A stretch of 5,062 nt of DNA from contig JACRBK010000262.1 in assembly GCA_016234525.1 (NCBI GenBank), positions 1 through 5,062 of the forward strand, read 5' to 3'. The position numbers and the translations under genes are program-made. Source of the DNA: Chloroflexota bacterium. GTDB taxonomy: Bacteria > Chloroflexota > Anaerolineae > Aggregatilineales > Aggregatilineaceae. Every line of letters begins with the position of its first letter. Within the stretch, counting starts at the first letter, position 1. Below the pieces are notes generated by a model, which had not been told where the DNA came from, did not search any database, and worked only from the letters and a program-made list of their open reading frames with translations. Positions 1 through 4,857 of this stretch are shown here, piece by piece.

Positions 1-2
1 AT

Positions 3-650
3 GACGAAGAAAAAAAAACGGCAACTGACGAAGCGGTAACATCCGCTACTGAAACGCCGGGGGGTGCCACCCCCGGCGAGACCCAAGTCGTAGTTGAGCC
101 GACCGGAATAGGAACTACGCCGGTTGGCTCCCCTGAACCAGTGGTTTCCCCTGGCGCCGTGGTGATGGATTTCCCACCAACCCCGACTCCCTATATCATT
201 CCCACGCCCGGCGGAGTGCGCTACCTGATGATTCCCAAGCTGGCGGCGCAGTTCTCCGCCCCGATTCCGATTGTTGAGATGCCCTTGATCGATCAGCAGT
301 GGGACGTCAGCGGCCTGGGGTATTATGTAGGCTGGCTGGAAGGAACCACCTGGATGGATCCGGCATGGGGAAACACCGTACTGGCGGCGCATGTACAGCT
401 TGGTACGAATAATCCTGGCCCATTCTGGGGTCTGGGCGAACTCCTGCCAGGGGATGAGATCATTGTGACCGAGGGCGATGTTGAACGTAAGTTTGTCGTC
501 ATGTCCTCGCAGAAGGTCGATCCTGGCGATTGGACAGTAACCGCACCGACCAGCGGCCCCACGCTTACCCTGATCACCTGCACCGAGTGGGACAACAGCT
601 ACGGCGTGTTCTCGCAGCGCATGGTTATTCGGGCGGTTCCCGCCAGCTAA
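3..650 (+). CDS. Sortase family transpeptidase, N-terminus missing (partial)
   Basis: Sortases are membrane-anchored cysteine transpeptidases that cleave sorting signals of exported proteins and join them to a surface acceptor. The frame is open from the left edge, so the true start and the expected N-terminal membrane anchor lie off the window; 215 residues are visible. Residues 1 to about 70 are a Pro/Thr/Glu/Gly-rich linker. The catalytic domain follows, from IPKL (about residue 77) to the end. The catalytic His lies in LAAHV (H130, nt 390-392), the Cys in TLITC (C193, nt 579-581) and the Arg in SQRMVIRA (R206, nt 618-620), in the usual order and spacing. A GTG at 141 could start a 169-residue version, but this would discard in-frame linker and leave no membrane anchor, so I do not favour it. 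The class is uncertain. No sorting-signal substrate is visible nearby. The gene converges on the kinase cluster and ends at a strong terminator. Confidence 0.88.
   Translation, partial: DEEKKTATDEAVTSATETPGGATPGETQVVVEPTGIGTTPVGSPEPVVSPGAVVMDFPPTPTPYIIPTPGGVRYLMIPKLAAQFSAPIPIVEMPLIDQQWDVSGLGYYVGWLEGTTWMDPAWGNTVLAAHVQLGTNNPGPFWGLGELLPGDEIIVTEGDVERKFVVMSSQKVDPGDWTVTAPTSGPTLTLITCTEWDNSYGVFSQRMVIRAVPAS
55..78 (+). repeat. Perfect 9-bp GC hairpin inside the sortase linker coding region
   Basis: The arm CGCCGGGGG (55-63) is exactly complementary to CCCCCGGCG (70-78), with a 6-nt loop. It encodes part of the Gly/Pro/Thr linker. It could slow ribosomes or merely reflect GC-rich Gly/Pro codons. No T-run follows, so it is not an intrinsic terminator. 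Confidence 0.55.
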
Positions 651-673
651 CCCTGGTTATTGCTCTACTTATG

Positions 674-716
674 AAAAATCCCCTCTTCAATCCATTGGAG
701 AGGGGATTTCTTTTTT
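674..716 (+). terminator. Rho-independent terminator of the sortase gene, possibly bidirectional
   Basis: The perfect 11-bp stem AAATCCCCTCT (676-686) / AGAGGGGATTT (699-709) can be extended inward by a few more pairs, leaving a short loop. On the + strand it runs into a T-rich tract (707-716), 24 bp after the sortase stop. Read on the minus strand, the same stem is followed by ATTTTTC, so it can also terminate kinase transcripts about 70 bp past the kinase stop, though with a weaker U-tract. Confidence 0.88.
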
Positions 717-721
717 CGTAT

Positions 722-742
722 CGCGCTCGGCGCGTCTTTTTT
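722..742 (+). terminator. Second small hairpin plus T-run, backup terminator
   Basis: The 5-bp all-GC stem CGCGC (722-726) / GCGCG (730-734) with a 3-nt loop is followed by TCTTTTTT (735-742). It lies just after the main terminator and would catch read-through from the sortase towards the oppositely oriented kinase gene. The stem is short, so efficiency is uncertain. Confidence 0.5.
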
Positions 743-777
743 GCTGACCGCTGATGGTTGACCGCTGAAAGCTGCTC
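743..777. repeat. Five tandem heptamers, consensus GCTGAnn
   Basis: The tract reads as GCTGACC, GCTGATG, GTTGACC, GCTGAAA and GCTGCTC, five 7-bp units in exact register. The first four differ from GCTGAnn by at most one base; the fifth keeps only GCTG. The ten-base word TGACCGCTGA occurs twice, at 745-754 and 759-768. The array fills the gap between the second terminator and the kinase stop codon (778-780). It resembles the short tandemly repeated repetitive (STRR) class of intergenic bacterial heptamers. Its function is unknown. Confidence 0.7.
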
Positions 778-2844
778 TTACCCGCCGCCCCATACGCGAA
801 TGGTTAATACCAACGGGCGGCCCAGCGGTACGCTGCTGTTGGGGTACAACATATCCCACACGCCGTAATAACAGCCAAAGGTTGGCGGCGCGGTCCCGGT
901 GAAGATAATGGGCGCAGACTGTTCGGTGATGCGTACCGGCGAATTCAGGTAGAAGTTGGGCTGTTCCTGCCGGGCGAAGTTCAGACCGGGGCGAAGATCA
1001 GTTGTACACTCATTTTCAATCGCGCTCAGATTCACCGATTCGTCCGGGTTTTGCGTCAGTTCTTCGTTGTACGACAACCGCGCTCCTGAAGGCCAATCGC
1101 AGTTGCCCACATTCTCCAAAACAACCTCAAAAGTAAATTCTTGTCCCGCCGGAATCAAGCGTGGGCTGCCGGAGTCTTGTGGGTCAGGCGGGCGGTCATA
1201 ACGTTCGGGCAGCACAACAATATGTTGGAAATCGCACACCGCCAATGTTTGAGTCATGTTAGGGGTGGGGCTGGCGGCGGCCTGAGTCGCAAAGAAATTC
1301 GCCAGCGCCGTCCCGGTCAGGTCAGGAGTCGGTGTGGTCGACGGGGTATAGGTCAGTGTCGGCGTGGGCGACGGTGTAAATGTGGCGGTGGGTGTGGGCG
1401 TAAGCGTCAGGGTTGGTGTCAGCGTCGGCGTGTTAGTTGGCGCGGGTGTATACGTTTTGGTCGCGCTGGGCGACGGTGTAGCCGATTGCGCCGGGGTGTT
1501 GGTTAACGGCCTGACGGTAGCCGTCAGCGTGGTACGTGATCCGGGCTGCGCGGTCCGAGTGGCCTGGCGGGTCGAAGTGGGCGGTTTTACGGGCAGGACT
1601 TCATCACCCAGCGGCGTGGGCGAGGCGGTGATCTGGGCAGCGATTTCTGTCGCCGATGGCTGGGGTGTTGCCGTATCTTCTTCGCCAAACAGAGCGCTCA
1701 GCGGGGTCTGGTCGCTGCCAAAACCGAACAGCGCTATCAGGATCAAACCGATCAACACGGCGGAAAACCCAAAGACCGTGACCGGGCGCAGTCGTCCCGG
1801 CGCGCCCGCCTGTGCTAAAACCACTTCTCCTTCTTTGCCAGGGGGAGTCAGGTGAGTAACCGGGGTAATATCGGTCAATCCTGCTTTTTCAGCCGCCGCC
1901 ATCAGAGTCGCGCGCTGTGTGCCGGACAGCGGATCGGGCCGCGTGTCGAAGGGAGACGGGATCGAGTCGATAATCAGCCCGGTGACCGGGTCCACCATCG
2001 GACGTCGGCGGCCTGACTCGTCGAGCAGACCGAGTTCCTGGGCGAACTGGATCGCCGTTGGGAAGCGGTCCTCTGGTTCTTTTTCCAACACCTTGCAGGC
2101 GATTTTTTCCAGATCTTCGGGCAGTCCTGGAAAAAACTGGCTGGGCGCTGGCAAAATATCATTGACGTGTTTCAAGATGATTGCCAACGGCGTATCTGCA
2201 TCGAAGGGCAGCCGGCCCGATATAAGCTGGTAAAGGATCACGCCCAGCGAATAAATGTCGGATCGCTCGTCGCCCGCTTCGCCCAGGCCCTGCTCAGGTG
2301 CCATATAGGCGGGCGTGCCGACCATGCCGCCGCTGGCGGTGAACTGCGCGCTGGACACGATTTTGGCGATACCAAAGTCTGTCAGCACCACGCGCCCATC
2401 TTCATCCAGCATCAGGTTCGCCGGTTTTACGTCGCGGTGGATCATGCCACGCTGATGGGCATAAGCCAGGGCCTCGGCGGCGCTTTTAATGATACGGATC
2501 GACTCGGCAGTCGGGAAACGCGCGCCGGTGCTGCCCAGATCAAACAGCCGGTCCTTGAGGGTCGGGCCGTTGATCAGTTCCATCACCATATAATAACTTT
2601 CACCTTCTCCATCGTAATCGAAGTCATAGACCTGTACGATGTTAGGGTGTTTGAGGCGGGCTACATTACGGGCTTCGTTTTCAAAACGATCCTTAAATTC
2701 GGGGTCGTCGGCCAGGAACGGATGCAGCATTTTGATCGCTACATACCGGTCCAGAGACGCATGATAGCCGCGATAAACTTCGGCCATCCCACCGCGCCCA
2801 ATCCGTTCTATAATCTCGTATTTTCCAAGTTTTTTTCTGGACAC
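778..2844 (-). CDS. Membrane Ser/Thr protein kinase (PknB-like) with Thr/Pro linker and NBR1/FW-like ectodomain
   Basis: This is a transmembrane Hanks-type kinase of 688 residues that should phosphorylate cytoplasmic proteins on Ser/Thr in response to an outside signal. The kinase domain spans about residues 9-270. It has the glycine loop GRGGMAEVY from G16, VAIK with K38, the alpha-C Glu probably at E57, HRDVKPAN (136-143, catalytic D138), DFG (156-158), an activation loop with several Ser/Thr (T169, S171, T177), APE (182-184) and R260, so it looks active. A juxtamembrane stretch follows, then one membrane helix at about 354-376. A Thr/Pro-rich linker covers about 391-535. The outer domain (537-686) has LENVGNCDWPSG and GCYYGVWDML, typical of NBR1/FW Ig-like domains, plus four cysteines (C537, C582, C613, C658). 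The start is GTG: a stop lies 30 bp upstream in frame, with no better start between. AGAGGA sits 12 nt ahead. No PASTA repeats are present. Confidence 0.95.
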   Translation of the reverse strand: MSRKKLGKYEIIERIGRGGMAEVYRGYHASLDRYVAIKMLHPFLADDPEFKDRFENEARNVARLKHPNIVQVYDFDYDGEGESYYMVMELINGPTLKDRLFDLGSTGARFPTAESIRIIKSAAEALAYAHQRGMIHRDVKPANLMLDEDGRVVLTDFGIAKIVSSAQFTASGGMVGTPAYMAPEQGLGEAGDERSDIYSLGVILYQLISGRLPFDADTPLAIILKHVNDILPAPSQFFPGLPEDLEKIACKVLEKEPEDRFPTAIQFAQELGLLDESGRRRPMVDPVTGLIIDSIPSPFDTRPDPLSGTQRATLMAAAEKAGLTDITPVTHLTPPGKEGEVVLAQAGAPGRLRPVTVFGFSAVLIGLILIALFGFGSDQTPLSALFGEEDTATPQPSATEIAAQITASPTPLGDEVLPVKPPTSTRQATRTAQPGSRTTLTATVRPLTNTPAQSATPSPSATKTYTPAPTNTPTLTPTLTLTPTPTATFTPSPTPTLTYTPSTTPTPDLTGTALANFFATQAAASPTPNMTQTLAVCDFQHIVVLPERYDRPPDPQDSGSPRLIPAGQEFTFEVVLENVGNCDWPSGARLSYNEELTQNPDESVNLSAIENECTTDLRPGLNFARQEQPNFYLNSPVRITEQSAPIIFTGTAPPTFGCYYGVWDMLYPNSSVPLGRPLVLTIRVWGGG
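787..1236 (-). other. Extracytoplasmic NBR1/FW-like Ig domain of the kinase
   Basis: This segment encodes residues 537-686. It shows the FW-domain order: a PAGQEF entry strand, an EVVLENVGNCDWPSG block, a variable middle, then TAPPTFGCYYGVWDML and a closing LVLTIRVWG strand. W584, W663 and W685 fit three of the four characteristic tryptophans. The first position, in the strand before ENVG, appears to be Val (about V574). In known proteins this fold is a ligand- or partner-binding Ig-like domain. Here it is placed outside the membrane as the likely sensor. Confidence 0.68.
1315..1527 (-). repeat. Core of the low-complexity Thr/Pro linker repeat in the kinase gene
   Basis: This stretch encodes residues about 440-510, mostly Thr, Pro, Ser and Ala in irregular TPTxT-like units. 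Looser Thr/Pro-rich sequence extends to about 1240 and 1677. At DNA level it contains imperfect direct repeats; for example, the 14-mer TGGGCGACGGTGTA occurs at 1365-1378 and 1467-1480, 102 bp apart and therefore in frame. The linker probably spans the envelope and may be O-glycosylated. Such tracts vary in length between strains by slippage or recombination. Confidence 0.85.
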
Positions 2845-2856
2845 CGTGTTGGTCTG

Positions 2857-2862
2857 TCCTCT
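2857..2862 (-). promoter_or_regulatory. Ribosome binding site of the kinase (AGAGGA), long spacing to a GTG start
   Basis: On the minus strand AGAGGA is separated by 12 nt from the GTG at 2844-2842, longer than the usual 5-9 nt. Together with the GTG start this suggests modest translation. No closer purine-rich site or in-frame ATG is seen. Confidence 0.45.
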
Positions 2863-2892
2863 ATGGCGCGTAGTTTATTGGTTAATCTTAAT

Positions 2893-2932
2893 GGCTGTTC
2901 GTCACGGGGAGCGCATCGTGTTTCGAACAGCT
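2893..2932 (-). promoter_or_regulatory. Inverted repeat / hairpin in the kinase leader
   Basis: GCTGTTCG (2894-2901) pairs perfectly with CGAACAGC (2924-2931), with one further G-T pair outside. Inside, CACG (2903-2906) pairs with CGTG (2917-2920) around a 10-nt loop. There is no U-tract on the minus side, so it is unlikely to be a simple terminator. It could be an operator for a dimeric regulator, an mRNA leader structure affecting kinase expression, or an end that stabilises the upstream operon mRNA. Confidence 0.5.
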
Positions 2933-2947
2933 TTTGACGTGGAATGT

Positions 2948-2977
2948 AGTATATCTCAATCCTGCCGCTCTGACCAA
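2948..2977 (-). promoter_or_regulatory. Candidate sigma70-type promoter for the kinase
   Basis: On the minus strand, -35 TTGGTC (2977-2972; three of six consensus bases) and -10 TATACT (2953-2948; five of six) are 18 bp apart. The predicted start, near 2941, would give a leader of roughly 95 nt that includes the inverted repeat at 2893-2932. This would let the kinase be transcribed apart from the upstream operon. Motif match only; no experimental support. Confidence 0.35.
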
Positions 2978-2981
2978 GCCG

Positions 2982-3359
2982 TTAACCCGCCGATTTCCCG
3001 GTGGAATCTAGCGGCGCAATGGTCAGATCGGTGTCACGGGTATCTTGCGGGACAGCCGCGTCATCATAATACAACTGTACGCGCACCTGATAATCTCCGG
3101 TCGGATCATCCATGCCGCGCAGATGCAGATTAAACGCCACCTTAAAGTGCATCACCGCGACCACGCTCGAACTGGCCGCCAGCAGCCCATCAGCCCGGCG
3201 AATACTGATTTCTAGGTTCGGCTGTTCGCGGAAAGGTGTAATATCAACTTCGATCTTCACCCGGCGGCGATCAGGGTAGGGGGTTGCGGTCACACGTTCG
3301 ATCCGTACTTCGTCACGCGGCAGCAGGTTAGGATTTTGCAGGATCAGGTCTATTGTCAT
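2982..3359 (-). CDS. Unrecognised 125-residue protein, probably an all-beta domain
   Basis: I cannot assign a function. The protein has no signal peptide, membrane helix or cysteine, so it is probably cytoplasmic. The sequence alternates hydrophobic and polar residues in strand-like segments: VRIERVTATP (about 18-27), RRVKIEVDITPF (32-43), NLEISIRRADG (48-58), a run from about V66 to the HLRG at 79-82, and GDYQVRVQLYYDD (88-100). Short turns separate them, and a disordered tail follows. This is the pattern of a small beta-sandwich. The start is the ATG at 3359-3357, only 10 bp after the lipoprotein stop, with a weak GTGAG-type ribosome site overlapping that stop region, so translation is probably coupled. 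Its place between an envelope lipoprotein and a kinase suggests a role in the same process, but that is inference from position only. Confidence 0.8.
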   Translation of the reverse strand: MTIDLILQNPNLLPRDEVRIERVTATPYPDRRRVKIEVDITPFREQPNLEISIRRADGLLAASSSVVAVMHFKVAFNLHLRGMDDPTGDYQVRVQLYYDDAAVPQDTRDTDLTIAPLDSTGKSAG

Positions 3360-3369
3360 CGGGTCTCAC

Positions 3370-3762
3370 TCACTGATAACCGCACACTTTCCACTCGCCG
3401 TCTAGCTTTTGGGTCAGGTAACGGGTTTCTTCCAGGCTGCGCTCACGTTCTTCGCCGCGATAATCCAGCACCATTTTCCCCTTGCACGTCACCAGGGTAT
3501 AGCCGTCTTCCTCGCCCGCCTGTTTACATTCCATCCCTTCGAGTTTGCCGCTCACGCCCGAAAAAGCGTCAAGTTCAACGGCGGCCTGGGCCTCCCAATC
3601 CGGACAAACCACGCCAAAGGCTTTATCCTGATCCCCGGCGAGCATTGCCTTAAGAAAAGTCTCTACCGCATCCTGTGGGCTTTTGTTTTGAGCGCAGCCC
3701 GCCGCCAACAAGATCACCGCGCACAGCACGCCTATTCCGCGTTTGAGGGTGTTGTGGTTCAT
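3370..3762 (-). CDS. Small lipoprotein with NTF2-like/DUF4878-type domain
   Basis: A 130-residue exported lipoprotein. Residues 1-22 form a type II signal: basic Asn/Lys/Arg start, hydrophobic core GVLCAVILLAAG, then the lipobox cysteine C23. The mature part begins with SPQDAVETFLKAMLAGDQDKAF, the first helix typical of DUF4878/NTF2-like lipoproteins. Beta strands follow (YTLVTCKGKMVLDY, then RYLTQKLDGEWKVCGY), fitting a small cone-shaped alpha+beta fold. Four mature cysteines besides C23 (C53, C79, C93, C127) could make two disulfides. The family has no defined catalytic role and usually provides a binding or scaffold domain. The ATG at 3762 overlaps the previous gene's TGA by 4 nt, and a good AAGGAG site lies 5 nt upstream, so this start is firm. 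The domain assignment is by pattern, not by search. Confidence 0.87.
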   Translation of the reverse strand: MNHNTLKRGIGVLCAVILLAAGCAQNKSPQDAVETFLKAMLAGDQDKAFGVVCPDWEAQAAVELDAFSGVSGKLEGMECKQAGEEDGYTLVTCKGKMVLDYRGEERERSLEETRYLTQKLDGEWKVCGYQ

Positions 3763-4841
3763 TCCGTCTCCTTAACGCCGCGCCAGACGGCGTCCAGGGC
3801 TTGCAGCGCGGTTAAATTGCGCACCGGCCAACCATCACGCAGCCGCTCGGGATTGTTATAGAAACTCCGTGCCCACAACAGGTGGAAGTCATCACCCCAC
3901 GCGGGATCAAACCCGTGATCGGGCAGTGATTGCGCCGCCAGCCAGAAATTCCACAGCGGTACCGCATAGTGATCCGCTACACGCACAATCGCGGCGTTGA
4001 TGCTGCCGTCGCCTTCTTTATTATCGGCTTTTGTCGCCAGAATCGGCACAACGCCCTGTCCGATCCAGAATTCGACCACCTGACCGAGATAGTCTTCGTA
4101 CTGACTGACGGGTTGTTTGCCGGTGCGATTCCAGGTTTCCATACTGATAATCACCAAACTGGGGTTGTGCAGCCGGTCTTCACAGGCCAGCGGGGTTTCA
4201 TCGCTCTCGCACAGCACAGGATCAGACCACAGCGGCGACAGCGCCGAAGCCACCGTATAACCAGCTTCGACAGCGGCGCTTTCACGCACAAACGAGCCGG
4301 AAAAATTACTGATCGTCTCTTGCAGGGTCTGGTAAGGGCCGAGATCGTATTGATCGGCGGCGTCAAAATGCGACAAGAAATAAGCCTCGACGTTTTGACA
4401 ATCGCCCACCTTAGAGAACGCCTGCGGATTGTTGCCCGCTGCCAGCCCGCGCGCGTAGATTTCGCGGGCCGTCTCACTGACAGCGGGAATAACAGGCCGG
4501 GTTTGCCATGATTCTGGGCTGCATTCGTGTGCCTGGGTGCTGTGCAGATACCCTTGCTGTTGGGTGATCGGATCTTCGATCTTGATCCACTGGTCGCTGC
4601 CTGCCTCACGATCTCCGGTTTCGGTCCCGATCACCGGGAGCAGGGTGTTCGCGGAATAGCGGATCACGATGTCGCAGTTCTGCCAATGCGGACACGCGCG
4701 CACGTCTACATCCAGATTCGTACACCAATACGCCAAATCCTGCGCATAGAGGGACGAGTGATGGCGGCTGAAGGTGGGCGAAAGCGCCAGCATCATGAAA
4801 GCCAGAAATGCCACGCCGATTGTGAGTGCATGAACTCGCAT
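3759..4841 (-). CDS. Exported SH3b plus SGNH/GDSL-like hydrolase-fold protein, catalytic residues altered
   Basis: A 360-residue secreted or membrane-tethered protein. Residues 1-34 are an N-terminal signal or anchor (hydrophobic 5-22, possible AlaGln cleavage at 33). Residues about 38-108 match a bacterial SH3b domain (DVRACPHWQNCDIV, a central V.G..TG region, QWIKI, QGYLHS), a fold that often binds cell-wall peptides. Residues about 122-355 look SGNH/GDSL-like: block I is FSKVGDCQN (142-150), block III is IISMETWN (231-238), and block V is DDFH (317-320) with the D..H dyad. The nucleophile position reads Cys (C148) where GDSL enzymes have Ser, and the usual GTND is replaced by ETWN. Hydrolase activity is therefore doubtful; an ester- or acetyl-binding role is possible. 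Seven cysteines suggest disulfides. The ATG lies 16 bp after the ACT gene stop with GAGGG close upstream, and the TGA overlaps the lipoprotein ATG. Confidence 0.9.
   Translation of the reverse strand: MRVHALTIGVAFLAFMMLALSPTFSRHHSSLYAQDLAYWCTNLDVDVRACPHWQNCDIVIRYSANTLLPVIGTETGDREAGSDQWIKIEDPITQQQGYLHSTQAHECSPESWQTRPVIPAVSETAREIYARGLAAGNNPQAFSKVGDCQNVEAYFLSHFDAADQYDLGPYQTLQETISNFSGSFVRESAAVEAGYTVASALSPLWSDPVLCESDETPLACEDRLHNPSLVIISMETWNRTGKQPVSQYEDYLGQVVEFWIGQGVVPILATKADNKEGDGSINAAIVRVADHYAVPLWNFWLAAQSLPDHGFDPAWGDDFHLLWARSFYNNPERLRDGWPVRNLTALQALDAVWRGVKETE
3768..3773 (-). promoter_or_regulatory. Strong Shine-Dalgarno (AAGGAG) for the lipoprotein gene
   Basis: AAGGAG lies inside the 3' end of the SGNH-like gene, 5 nt before the overlapping ATGA start/stop. 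It is the best ribosome site in the window. It supports the lipoprotein start and suggests initiation that does not depend only on coupling. Confidence 0.75.
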
Positions 4842-4857
4842 AAACCCTCGGTTGTTC

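Noticed and set aside
141..650. GTG at 141 as the real start of the sortase
   Set aside because: The frame is open to the window edge with linker-like sequence, and a start here would give a sortase without any membrane anchor or export signal.
743..777. Heptamer array as a CRISPR
   Set aside because: The units are 7 bp with no spacers and there are no cas genes.
1141..1855. Two + strand open frames rich in Gly/Val or Arg/Gly
   Set aside because: They are the antisense reading of the Thr/Pro linker repeats. Their composition is explained entirely by the kinase codons.
2893..2932. Inverted repeat as a terminator of the upstream operon
   Set aside because: There is no U-tract after the stem on the minus strand, and the loop is long.
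2167..2937. 256-codon open frame on the + strand
   Set aside because: It lies antisense to the conserved kinase domain and crosses its start region. The product shows no coherent domain and the kinase motifs on the other strand are unambiguous.
4151..4609. 152-codon minus-strand frame overlapping the SGNH-like gene
   Set aside because: Arg/Ser-rich out-of-frame translation of the same DNA, typical of a shadow frame.
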